Positions 1 through 7,715 of a stretch of DNA of 64,000 nt are shown one piece after another. This DNA comes from Tundrisphaera lichenicola (lineage in GTDB: Bacteria > Planctomycetota > Planctomycetia > Isosphaerales > Isosphaeraceae). A program made the translations under genes and the position numbers. The notes beneath the pieces were generated by a model. The model saw only the letters and a program-made list of their open reading frames with translations. It had not been told where the DNA came from and made no database searches. Location: assembly GCF_051175385.1 (NCBI RefSeq), contig NZ_CP195106.1:6324001-6388000 (forward strand). Direction: 5' to 3'. The first letter of the stretch is position 1; every line of letters begins with the position of its first letter.

Positions 1-798
1 GACCCCCGTCCCGAGCGCGATCAGCGTGAACATATTCAGGTGCCCGCTCCGGACCGACGCCAGCCCTCGCCGGAAGAACGGAAGACCGCCCCAGAGCACC
101 ACCGGAGTGGCCAGCGCGAACTGGACCCACAGCAGGACATGCGGCGAGACCCCCGGGACCGGGGAATGGCCCAGGATCATCTCCCCCATCGCCAGCAAGA
201 GGAGGGGCACCGTCAAGGCCGCACAGGCCCAGAACCGCCGGGTCATGTCGTCCAGCTCGGGGTTCGGCTCGTCCCCCCCGGTCGGGACCATCGGTTCCAG
301 GGCCATCCCGCAGATCGGGCAGCTTCCCTGCCCCTCCTGGACGATCTCCGGGTGCATCGGGCAGGTGTATTGAGCCCCTTCGGGGGCCGGTTCGTCCGAT
401 TTTTGGGACGTGTCGAGGTAACGATCGGGATCGGCCTGGAACTTCTCCCGACAAACCGCGCTGCAAAAGTAATAGGTCTTGCCGTCGTGATCGACGTTTC
501 CCGATGCCTTGGCGGGGTCGATCGTCATCCCGCAGACCGGGTCGAGGACCTTCCCCTCGGGAATCCCAGCATCGGAAGATTTCGACGAGGCGTCACCCTC
601 GGTCGGCGGATACCCCGCCGCTTCGAGCGCCAAGGCCAACCCATCCCGCGAGACCTGCCCGTCGTGATCGACCGTGACCCGCTTGGTCGCGACGTCAACC
701 TCGACGGAGCCCACCCCGGGCAGGTTGCCCAGGGCATGCCGGATCGTCCCGGCGCACCCCTCGCACGAGATGCCCGGCGTCGTGAGTGTCGTCTCCAT
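1..798 (-). CDS. copA: Copper-translocating P-type ATPase, N-terminal part (cut by window start)
   Basis: The 266 visible codons show the ordered N-terminus of a Cu(+)-exporting P1B ATPase. An HMA metal-binding domain has CxxC at residues 12 and 15 (SCEGC). A YHS domain (DPVCGM then a YYFCSAVC stretch) follows at about 85-128, then a heavy-metal-binding ribbon (YTCPMHPE ... CPICGM), then the first membrane helices and the start of the NMFTLIALG helix typical of CopA. The A, P and N domains lie outside the window. The ATG at 798 sits 18 nt after the csoR stop, so the two are very likely co-transcribed and induced by copper. The family pumps Cu(+) from the cytoplasm using ATP. The YHS-plus-ribbon arrangement before the membrane part is common in environmental CopA proteins. 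Confidence 0.93.
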   Translation of the reverse strand, partial: METTLTTPGISCEGCAGTIRHALGNLPGVGSVEVDVATKRVTVDHDGQVSRDGLALALEAAGYPPTEGDASSKSSDAGIPEGKVLDPVCGMTIDPAKASGNVDHDGKTYYFCSAVCREKFQADPDRYLDTSQKSDEPAPEGAQYTCPMHPEIVQEGQGSCPICGMALEPMVPTGGDEPNPELDDMTRRFWACAALTVPLLLLAMGEMILGHSPVPGVSPHVLLWVQFALATPVVLWGGLPFFRRGLASVRSGHLNMFTLIALGTGV

Positions 799-816
799 CG
801 TCGGACCCTCCCCCGC

Positions 817-1107
817 TCATTTCAGGAACCGACCGAGGACCGTGCGGACCTCGGCCATCAGTTGCTCTTGATCCATCGGCCTCGCCCGGGGGTGCTCCGA
901 CCCCGACCCGTGGCCGATCACGCAGCATTCCAGGTGATTCGTCAGGAGTTCAATCCCGAGCGAATCGAGTGCCGAGCGGACCGCCGCGATCTGATTCAGG
1001 ACGTCCACGCAGTAGCGATCCTCGTCCACCATCCGTTGGATGCCCGCCACCTGGCCCGCGATCCGGTTCACCCTCGCCTTGATCTTCTTCGAGGCTTCGC
1101 CGTCCAT
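817..1107 (-). CDS. csoR: CsoR-family copper-sensing transcriptional repressor
   Basis: A 96-residue DUF156/CsoR-type all-helical repressor. The Cys-His-Cys copper site of the family is visible: C33 (in RYCVDVLNQ), H58 and C62 (in NHLECC), numbered from the ATG at 1107. A GTG four codons upstream (1119) is also open, but a strong GGAGG lies 5 nt before the ATG at 1107, which decides the start. In the family, Cu(I) binding releases the repressor from DNA. The neighbouring copA and the two G/C-tract palindromes just upstream fit autoregulation of a csoR-copA operon. The C-H-C set argues for copper rather than nickel/cobalt (RcnR) or formaldehyde (FrmR) sensing. Confidence 0.92.
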   Translation of the reverse strand: MDGEASKKIKARVNRIAGQVAGIQRMVDEDRYCVDVLNQIAAVRSALDSLGIELLTNHLECCVIGHGSGSEHPRARPMDQEQLMAEVRTVLGRFLK

Positions 1108-1122
1108 CTCGACCTCCACGAA

Positions 1123-1163
1123 TACCCCCAGGGGGTAACAGAACGTTATACCCCCCCAGGGTA
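1123..1163 (-). promoter_or_regulatory. Two CsoR operator-like palindromes upstream of csoR
   Basis: Two 15-bp sites sit 26 bp apart just upstream of csoR. The site at 1123-1137 is TACCCCCAGGGGGTA, a perfect 7-1-7 palindrome. The site at 1149-1163 is TACCCCCCCAGGGTA, a weaker copy. A TACCC...GGGTA palindrome is the usual shape of CsoR operators. The inner site lies directly upstream of the ribosome binding site, so it would overlap the early transcript or promoter. Binding itself is inferred. Confidence 0.7.
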
Positions 1164-1167
1164 ATAA

Positions 1168-2337
1168 TCAAGGGCGAGCGGCCGATTTGGCCGACGGCTT
1201 GAGCACCAGGGACAGGATCCCCCCGACCTCGGGCGGGGCCTCCCAGACGGCGACCACCGGACCAGTTCCACCGGCGGCGGAGGCGACCACGGGGTCATTC
1301 GCGCGATCGGCGAGGGTGATCGGATCTTCGAGACCCGGCAGGCTCGCCAGGAGTTTCCCCGGTCGGCTTTCGAGCCAGACCGAGTAGGTCCCGCCGGGGC
1401 CGGGCGCGATCCAGCCCTGGACGCCCTTGCCGAGTCGTCGTTCGGGCTCGCCCGGGGCGGCCTCGAAGATCGACCCGGCCCTCATCCAGATCGAGTCGGC
1501 TTTCCCTCCCGAGAGGGCCGCGACGGCCCCGCCGTCCATCGGGCAGGCGTTGATCTGCCAGGTCCCCCGGCCCAGCTTCTGGGCGGCCTCGAACGTCCTC
1601 CCGCCGTCATCCGACCGCGACAGGTAGAGGTCGCGTGCGTTCTGGATCTGGTTCCGCCACATCACCAGGAGTGTCCCATCGAGGCCGAAGGCGACGGAGG
1701 GGTGGCAGCACTGGCAGACGGTCCGGTCGGGCGATTGATAGACCAGGGCGTCGGGCTCCCAGGTCAGGCCGCCATCGGTGGACCGGGCCCCGAAGATCTC
1801 GGTCCGCTGGTTCCGAAGGTCGAGCCAGGCGCAGAAGAGGGTCCCGTCCGGTCCCGAGGCCATGGCGTGGAGCCCCTCGCGTCCCGACCCCTCGACGCTA
1901 TTCAACCGGGTGGGTCCGGACCAGGTGGCCCCCTCGTCGGTCGATCGCCAGGCGAGGATGTCGCCGTCGCGACCCTTCCCCTCGGCCCCGGCGACGGCCG
2001 AGACCACGACCGAACCGCCCGAGACGGCGATCCTCGGCCCGCGCCTCATCCCGAGCGAGAGGACACCGGCCTCGCCGACGGCCCGGTTCTCGAAGGACTT
2101 CCCGCCGTCGGTCGAGATTGCGCAGCGGATCTGGTTCCCCCGCCCGTAGGCCACATAGATCCGACCCTTCGCGTCGACCGCGACCTGCGGCTGCTTCGCC
2201 GAACGATCCGGACCCTCGGTCGAGACGACCGCGACCGGTCCCCCGACCGGCAATCGATCGGCAGCCGAGGCCGGGTGAAGCGGCCCTGAGGAAGCGAGCA
2301 TTCCGACGGCCAGAAGGACCAGATTTCGACTCATCAT
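1168..2337 (-). CDS. Secreted sialidase-fold (BNR/Asp-box repeat) protein
   Basis: About 389 residues from the ATG at 2337. This start is preferred over the longer frame because it begins a clean signal peptide (MMSRNLVLLAVGMLAS ... ASAAD) and follows a GAGGAG. At least four Asp boxes are visible (STDGGKSF, STDEGATW, STDGGLTW, SDDGGRTF), the blade marker of sialidase-type beta-propellers. No full sialidase active-site set is obvious, so enzymatic activity is doubtful. A Cys-Gln-Cys-Cys-His cluster (TVCQCCHPS) in the middle could bind metal. The stop is close upstream of the CsoR sites and the gene runs in the same direction as csoR-copA. A copper-linked role is only suggested by this position. 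Confidence 0.8.
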   Translation of the reverse strand: MMSRNLVLLAVGMLASSGPLHPASAADRLPVGGPVAVVSTEGPDRSAKQPQVAVDAKGRIYVAYGRGNQIRCAISTDGGKSFENRAVGEAGVLSLGMRRGPRIAVSGGSVVVSAVAGAEGKGRDGDILAWRSTDEGATWSGPTRLNSVEGSGREGLHAMASGPDGTLFCAWLDLRNQRTEIFGARSTDGGLTWEPDALVYQSPDRTVCQCCHPSVAFGLDGTLLVMWRNQIQNARDLYLSRSDDGGRTFEAAQKLGRGTWQINACPMDGGAVAALSGGKADSIWMRAGSIFEAAPGEPERRLGKGVQGWIAPGPGGTYSVWLESRPGKLLASLPGLEDPITLADRANDPVVASAAGGTGPVVAVWEAPPEVGGILSLVLKPSAKSAARP

Positions 2338-2535
2338 CGTCCATGCTCCTCGATAGTCCAGGATCGCCCCGGCCCGAGTCGGGCGAGGTTCCGGACCTCC
2401 GAAGCTAACACGATCGCGGGTCAAGCACCGCGCGGCAGGTAGCATTTCGGCCGATCGTCGCCCAAACTGGGAGGCCAAAGATCGAGGCTCTCGATCGAGC
2501 CTGGCAATCGTCCCGTCGGAGCGTCGAAGTCACCG

Positions 2536-3456
2536 ATGATCGAATACAGCCCGAACCGCGACTGGTGGAAGGACCTGGGGCACCTGGGGACGAGCTGGAC
2601 CCTCCAGCGGATCGTCAGGGCCGTGATGGCCGTCGGGATCTACTCGGCCGCTTTGAGCTTCGTCATCCTTCGGCTCGACCTGGAAGGCCATCGGTCGATC
2701 TCGGGGACGTTCTCGCTCCTCGGCGTGATCCTGAGCATCGTCCTGGTCTTCCGCACGAACTCGGCCTACGACCGCTGGTGGGAGGGTCGGAAACTCTGGG
2801 GGGCGTTGGTCAACCACTCAAGGAACCTGGCGATCGGCCTCGACGCCTTGATTCCGGTCGATGACGGCGACTCGCGCGACGCGTTTGCCCGGCTCATCCG
2901 AGACTTCGCCCTGGCCCTCAGCGGCCATCTTCGGGGGAAGGTCGACCCGTCGATCAAGCTCGAATCGGGCCGTGATGCTCAGGAGGAGCACGCCCCCGGG
3001 CACGTCCCGAGCTTCCTCTCCCGGGCGATCCTGCTTCGAATCTACGGCCTTCGCCGGGACGGCGTGATCGATGGCCTCGACGTGCTCGCCTTGAAGCCGC
3101 ACACCCAGGCCCTGCTCGACGTCGCGGGGGCCTGCGAGCGTATCCGGAAGACCCCGATTCCCTTCTCTTATTCCGCTTTCATCAAGCTGTTCGTGGTCCT
3201 GTACGCGGCGATCCTCCCGGTGGGCCTGGTCCCGGAATACGGCTACCTGGCGGTCCCGCTGGTCATGCTGGTCGTCTTCGCGCTGCTGGGCCTGGAGCTG
3301 ATGGCCGAGGAGATCGAGGACCCCTTCGGGCTCGACTGCAACGACCTGGCGACCGGCTCAATCGCCAGGATGATCGGGTGCGACGTGGCCGAGCTGCTCG
3401 GGACCGCCTGCCCGATCCGGGACCAGCCCGCCGCCCCCTACAGCAAGGTCTTCTGA
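2536..3456 (+). CDS. Bestrophin-family (RFP-TM/UPF0187) chloride channel protein
   Basis: 306 residues. Features of bacterial bestrophins are visible: an N-terminal helix with IVRAVMAVGIYSAALSF, the signature RTNSAYDRWWEGRKLWG around residues 74-91, a cytoplasmic helical middle, two hydrophobic segments near residues 215-260, and the conserved acidic C-terminal element EEIEDPFG. Bacterial members form pentameric anion or cation channels in the inner membrane. The gene stands alone on the plus strand with the DNA glycosylase 41 nt downstream. The start is the first ATG of the frame and lacks a strong Shine-Dalgarno. Confidence 0.88.
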   Translation: MIEYSPNRDWWKDLGHLGTSWTLQRIVRAVMAVGIYSAALSFVILRLDLEGHRSISGTFSLLGVILSIVLVFRTNSAYDRWWEGRKLWGALVNHSRNLAIGLDALIPVDDGDSRDAFARLIRDFALALSGHLRGKVDPSIKLESGRDAQEEHAPGHVPSFLSRAILLRIYGLRRDGVIDGLDVLALKPHTQALLDVAGACERIRKTPIPFSYSAFIKLFVVLYAAILPVGLVPEYGYLAVPLVMLVVFALLGLELMAEEIEDPFGLDCNDLATGSIARMIGCDVAELLGTACPIRDQPAAPYSKVF

Positions 3457-3497
3457 TAGGTTCGAGCCCGGATCGACAATTCTGAGGCAATCGAGCG

Positions 3498-4061
3498 ATG
3501 CAACGCTGCGAATGGGCGACGAATGACCGGATGATCCGCTACCACGACGAGGAGTGGGGAGTCCCGATCCACGACGACCTCCGGTGGTTCGAGTTCCTGA
3601 CCCTCGAAGGGGCGCAGGCGGGGCTGAGCTGGGATACGATCCTGAAGCGTCGGGAAAGCTACCGATCGGCCTTCGACGGGTTCGACCCGGATCTTGTGGC
3701 CGCCTACGACGATCCGAAGGTGGCGGCCCTGCTGGCCGACCCGGGGATCATCCGGAACCGGCTCAAGGTCGCCTCGGCCATCACCAACGCCCGGGCCTTC
3801 CTGGAAGTCCGGCGCGAATTCGGGAGCTTCGACTCGTACGTCTGGCGGTTCGTCGAAGGGCAACCGATCGCCAACTCCTGGCGATCGAGCGCCGAACTCC
3901 CGGCCCGGACCGTCGAGTCGGACCGGCTCAGCAAGGACCTGAAGCGCCGAGGGTTCCGCTTCGTCGGATCGACCATCTGTTACGCGCTCATGCAAGCCAC
4001 CGGGATGGTGAACGACCACCTCGTCAGCTGCTTCCGGCACGCCCAGGTCGGACGATCGTGA
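3498..4061 (+). CDS. tag: DNA-3-methyladenine glycosylase I
   Basis: 187 residues, the usual length of Tag. The four zinc ligands of the family are all present: C4 and H16 at the N-terminus (RCEWAT, RYHDEEWGVP), and H174 and C178 in the C-terminal NDHLVSC. The catalytic-pocket glutamate is in LTLEGAQAGLSW (residue 37). Tag removes 3-methyladenine from alkylated DNA in the base-excision pathway. Nothing nearby indicates an adaptive-response regulon. Confidence 0.95.
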   Translation: MQRCEWATNDRMIRYHDEEWGVPIHDDLRWFEFLTLEGAQAGLSWDTILKRRESYRSAFDGFDPDLVAAYDDPKVAALLADPGIIRNRLKVASAITNARAFLEVRREFGSFDSYVWRFVEGQPIANSWRSSAELPARTVESDRLSKDLKRRGFRFVGSTICYALMQATGMVNDHLVSCFRHAQVGRS

Positions 4062-4177
4062 AAAGGGACCGATGCCGATGGATGATCGGCCAGGGCCGGG
4101 GTACGATGCTTCGGGCGGCACGGGAGGCCGCGAACCCTTCAGGACCTCGCCCGATGAGCCTTTGAAGGAGCCGCCCG

Positions 4178-4537
4178 GTGTCGAAGGTGAACCTCGCCGA
4201 GAAACTCGCCCTATTCCGCGAGCACTGGAGCCCGAAGATCGTCGGCGAGTTGAATGGCCAGCACGTCAAGCTCGTCAAATTTCAGGGCGAATTCGTCTGG
4301 CATCACCACGAGCAGGAGGATGAACTCTTCCTCGTCGTGAAGGGCCGTTTCCGGATGGATTTCCGGGACCGTCCGATCTGGCTGGAAGAAGGCGAATTCC
4401 TGATCGTCCCCCGAGGGGTCGAGCATCGGCCGGTGGCCGAAGAGGAGGTGCATGTCCTGCTCTTCGAGCCCGCCGGGACGGTGAATACCGGCGAGGTCGC
4501 GGATCGGAAGACGGTCCGAGATCCCGAGCACATCTGA
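4178..4537 (+). CDS. Small cupin-domain protein
   Basis: 119 residues forming one cupin barrel. Metal-ligand motifs are visible: HHHEQEDELF (cupin motif 1, G/H-x-H-x4-E) and PRGVEHRP (motif 2). The GTG at 4178 is the start; it has AAGGAG 8 nt upstream and the protein begins at the usual place for small mannose-6-phosphate-isomerase-like cupins. The substrate cannot be read from sequence. The gene precedes the transglutaminase gene by about 10 nt and may be co-transcribed with it. Confidence 0.85.
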   Translation: MSKVNLAEKLALFREHWSPKIVGELNGQHVKLVKFQGEFVWHHHEQEDELFLVVKGRFRMDFRDRPIWLEEGEFLIVPRGVEHRPVAEEEVHVLLFEPAGTVNTGEVADRKTVRDPEHI

Positions 4538-4547
4538 GGATTTGATC

Positions 4548-5528
4548 ATGCGACACCATCCCATCCCGGGTTTGATCCTGCTGATTCTCGCCCAGTCCGT
4601 CGCGACCGCCGACGACGGGCCGACCCGATCTCGATCCTTCGCGATGACCTATCGGGCCGACGTCCGGGAGATCCCCGAAGGTGCGAAAACCCTGGATCTC
4701 TGGCTCCCAATCCCCCAGACCGACCGGAACCAGACGATCCACCAGGTCCGGATCGAAGCTCCGGGCGCCGTGTCGCTGGGGCGTGATCCGCGGACGGGCA
4801 ATCAGGACCTCCACCTCCGGATCGAATCGCCCCGAGACCCGGTCATCGTGACCCTGAGGATCGAGGCGACCCGCCGGGAAGACTCCGGGAGCGCCGAGCC
4901 CCTGTCCGCCGCCGAACGGTCCCGATACCTCGAATCCGAACCGCTGGTCCCGCTCGACGGGCCGGTCCGGGCCCTCGCCGAGGAGGCGACCCTGGGGCGG
5001 TCGACCGACCTGGAGAAGGCCCGCGCGATCTATGAACGAGTCACCGGGATGATGACCTACGACAAGAGCGGGACCGGTTGGGGCCGTGGCGACGCCCTCT
5101 ACGCCTGCGACGCGAAGCGGGGCAACTGCACCGACTTCCACGCCCTGATCATCGGCATGTGCCGGTCGGTCGGGATCCCCGCCAGGTTCGCCATCGGGCT
5201 CCCCTTGCCGGAGGCCCGAGGCTCGGGCGAGATCCCCGGTTATCACTGCTGGGCCGAGCTGTACGTCGAGGGACGAGGATGGATCCCGGTGGATAGCAGC
5301 GAAGCCTCGAAGGCCCCCTCGAAGCGGGCCTACTTCTTCGGGCATCTTGACGTGAACCGGGTGGAATTCAGCCGGGGCCGCCAGCTGATGCTGGCCCCCG
5401 CCCAGCGAGGGCCGAAGCTCAACTTCTTCGTCTATCCTTATGCCGAGGTCGACGGCAAGCCCCACTCGACGATCGACCACAGGCTGAGCTTCGCCGATCG
5501 CGAACCATCCCCGGACGATCGACGCTGA
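4548..5528 (+). CDS. Secreted transglutaminase-like (cysteine protease fold) protein
   Basis: 326 residues from the ATG at 4548, which follows GAGGA; a TTG two codons earlier is less likely. A short signal peptide (LILLILAQSVATAD) is followed by a beta-rich domain, then a transglutaminase core. The catalytic Cys is in RGNCTDFHALI (about residue 194), the His in GYHCWAEL (about 232) and the Asp in GWIPVD. Most bacterial proteins of this type are periplasmic peptidases or amidases rather than true crosslinkers. Its 3' end faces the 4Fe-4S/SCP2 gene with only 9 bp between the stop codons. Confidence 0.85.
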   Translation: MRHHPIPGLILLILAQSVATADDGPTRSRSFAMTYRADVREIPEGAKTLDLWLPIPQTDRNQTIHQVRIEAPGAVSLGRDPRTGNQDLHLRIESPRDPVIVTLRIEATRREDSGSAEPLSAAERSRYLESEPLVPLDGPVRALAEEATLGRSTDLEKARAIYERVTGMMTYDKSGTGWGRGDALYACDAKRGNCTDFHALIIGMCRSVGIPARFAIGLPLPEARGSGEIPGYHCWAELYVEGRGWIPVDSSEASKAPSKRAYFFGHLDVNRVEFSRGRQLMLAPAQRGPKLNFFVYPYAEVDGKPHSTIDHRLSFADREPSPDDRR

Positions 5529-5537
5529 CGAACGGCG

Positions 5538-6869
5538 TCACGAAGGGAAGCATTTGCCGAAGGCGACGAGCAGGCGAGGCGAGCCCTTCAGGCGGACCTT
5601 CCGGGTCAGGAGCGCCCAGACCAGGCTGCGTTCCTTCCTCAGGAAGCCGAGCCAGGCCCGGCTATCGGCCGTGATGGTCAGGTCGGGAGTGCCCGCATGG
5701 CCATCCTCGACCCGGATTGTCCTGTCGAGGATCGTCACGGTGGCCCGGGCGGGCTCCTTCCCGGTGAAGGTGAAGTGATAGGTCGCGGCCAGCCCCTCGG
5801 ACTGGTTCCGCTGGAAGACAAGGGGCATGCTCGACAGAAATGCAGCGATGGAACCCGGCCGGAGCCCGTTGCCGATGGCACGGGTCGGCTTGTGCGGGAA
5901 TCGCTTCCTGGCGTACTCCTGGGCATCCGAGCCGGGCACCACGTACAGCGTCTCCTCCTTCTTCTGCAACGGGTCGACGACGGACTTGAGGAACTGCTTC
6001 CGGTCGTCCAGGAATGGTCCGATGACGTCCTCGCCCGCCGGACAGACCGCCATGCAGTACGCCGCCTTGTAGTTCGCGCCGAAGCTGAGGCTCTGCCAGA
6101 GCGAGACGGTCTCGGGATCGCTGACCCGGGTTCGATAGTCGAGCGCGTCCCGACTCTCGACGATGTTCTCGACCCAGTCTCCGAAGCCCCCCATGAACTC
6201 CCGATAGTTGTGGGTGTAGCAGGAGGAGAAGTCGAAATGGCCATCGGCACCGATCGCCCCGACGGGGCAGGCCGCCACGCAGAGCTTGCAACCGAGGCAC
6301 GGGTTGTAGTCCAGGGGCTCGGATTCTTCCGAGAGCTCGGCGTCGATCATGATCGTCGCCAGCAGGATGAAGTTGCCGAACTTGGGGTGGATCACATTCC
6401 GGTGGATCCCCATCTGGCCGAGGCCGGCGGCCACGGCGACCGGCTTGTGCGAGACCACCCAGACCTTGCCGGGGAAGTTCGCCATCTCCATGGGGAAGCC
6501 CATCGGAGGATTGGCCGCCCGATGACCGAGGGCCTCCAACGCGCCGACGATCGCGTGGGCGACCTCATTGGTCCGATCGCCGGTGTGGTGGAATTCCACG
6601 TTGGCCACCGATCGGGCCGGGCTCCGGACCGGCTCCCGGTTCATCCGGCAGACGATGCTGACCAGGCTCCGGGTCCAGGGAAACGCCCGGAGGAGGTCGG
6701 CCCGCTGGTCGTCAAGCTCGGGGCGATCGATCGCCACGAACCCCACATCATCGGCGCCCGCGTCGAGGCAGATCTGGCGGAGTCGCCCGGCATTCAGGAG
6801 GCCCGGCGGGCGGACTTCCGGCCGGTCTCGGTGCCGGACCACGGTCGGATGCTCGTCGAGTTTCGCCAC
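5538..6869 (-). CDS. 4Fe-4S ferredoxin-type protein fused to an SCP2-like domain
   Basis: 443 residues from a GTG start with GGAGGTGA just upstream. The N-terminal part (about 30-300) resembles the QueG/reductive-dehalogenase group of iron-sulfur proteins. Cys 191, 194, 197 and 201 (CLGCKLCVAACPVGA) form one cluster motif, C217 is isolated, and C272/C276 (CMAVCP) belong to a second, partial motif. The C-terminal 100 residues look like an SCP2 sterol/lipid-carrier domain (YHFTFTGKEPARATVTI ... GTPDLTITADSRAWLGFL). It lies 42 nt after the alpha/beta hydrolase in a four-gene operon with FabF and TetR. A redox step on a lipid-like substrate is an inference from the fusion and the neighbours. Confidence 0.75.
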   Translation of the reverse strand: MAKLDEHPTVVRHRDRPEVRPPGLLNAGRLRQICLDAGADDVGFVAIDRPELDDQRADLLRAFPWTRSLVSIVCRMNREPVRSPARSVANVEFHHTGDRTNEVAHAIVGALEALGHRAANPPMGFPMEMANFPGKVWVVSHKPVAVAAGLGQMGIHRNVIHPKFGNFILLATIMIDAELSEESEPLDYNPCLGCKLCVAACPVGAIGADGHFDFSSCYTHNYREFMGGFGDWVENIVESRDALDYRTRVSDPETVSLWQSLSFGANYKAAYCMAVCPAGEDVIGPFLDDRKQFLKSVVDPLQKKEETLYVVPGSDAQEYARKRFPHKPTRAIGNGLRPGSIAAFLSSMPLVFQRNQSEGLAATYHFTFTGKEPARATVTILDRTIRVEDGHAGTPDLTITADSRAWLGFLRKERSLVWALLTRKVRLKGSPRLLVAFGKCFPS

Positions 6870-6911
6870 CGGCTCACCTCCGAGGAGAACAAGTTCGGCG
6901 GCGATCGGCGG

Positions 6912-7715
6912 TCAGGCGACCCTCTCGACCGGCTCGCCCTTGAGGAACGACACGACAGCCTCGATGACCGGTCGGGCGAACAGGATCCGCCGATGGCCAT
7001 ATTTTCGAGTGAACAGAGTCTTCGATCCGGGCCAGGCCGCCGCGACGGCCCGTCCGTGGTCCGGCGAGATGTCCTCGTCGGTCAGGTCGTGGACGATCAG
7101 GGCGGGTTGCCGGAGATCGATCGCGAGTCGGGCGAGATCCAGCGGATCGATCGGCTCGCCGACCTCGCGCTCGATCACCTCGACGAACGCGGGGAGTTCC
7201 GACTCGACGAGGCCATGACGCCGGCCCCATTCCTCGACCACACACCGGAGCGAGGAGGGTCCGCTCATCAGGACTACCCGCTCCGCGATCAGCCCGCGAT
7301 GGAGCGCGATCACGGCGGCTCCCATCCCGAATGAATGGGCCACCACCCCGGCCAGCGGGCCGACCTGCCGCCCGATCTCGATCAGGGCCAACCCATACAT
7401 CAGGACGTTGCAGCGCCCTCCCGAAGACCCGCCGTGACCGGGGGCATCGATGGCGAGGGCTTGGAATCCAACCTCCGTCAAGGCTTCGATGAACGATCCC
7501 CAATGCGACCCCCGACTGTTCCAGCCGTGGGCCAACAGGACCGGCGGGCCCTCGCCCCAGGACGTCACCGCCAGGCCCGGCACGAGATCGAGCGCGGTCC
7601 CCCGATCGATCCACTCCTCGTCGCGACGCGTGGACTCGGCACGCCGGGGGGTGAGGAACCACGACGCGGCACGCTCCAATCGCTCCCGGACTTCGGGAGA
7701 GTCGAGCGAGATCAT
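6912..7715 (-). CDS. Alpha/beta-hydrolase fold protein
   Basis: 267 residues from the ATG at 7715. That ATG overlaps the fabF stop as ATGA, which fixes this start against a longer upstream extension. The oxyanion strand is LLAHGWNSRGSHW, the nucleophile elbow VVAHSFGMG, the acid probably the Asp in HDLTDEDIS, and the catalytic His is in KYGHRRIL. Lid and size match single-domain esterase/thioesterase-like hydrolases. Translational coupling to a ketoacyl synthase suggests that it acts on an acyl thioester or a product of that enzyme. The substrate is unknown. Confidence 0.88.
   Translation of the reverse strand: MISLDSPEVRERLERAASWFLTPRRAESTRRDEEWIDRGTALDLVPGLAVTSWGEGPPVLLAHGWNSRGSHWGSFIEALTEVGFQALAIDAPGHGGSSGGRCNVLMYGLALIEIGRQVGPLAGVVAHSFGMGAAVIALHRGLIAERVVLMSGPSSLRCVVEEWGRRHGLVESELPAFVEVIEREVGEPIDPLDLARLAIDLRQPALIVHDLTDEDISPDHGRAVAAAWPGSKTLFTRKYGHRRILFARPVIEAVVSFLKGEPVERVA

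Noticed and set aside
40..1164. Long plus-strand open frame opposite copA-csoR
   Set aside because: It is the antisense shadow of two recognised genes; its translation is Arg/Pro/Asp-rich and has no domain.
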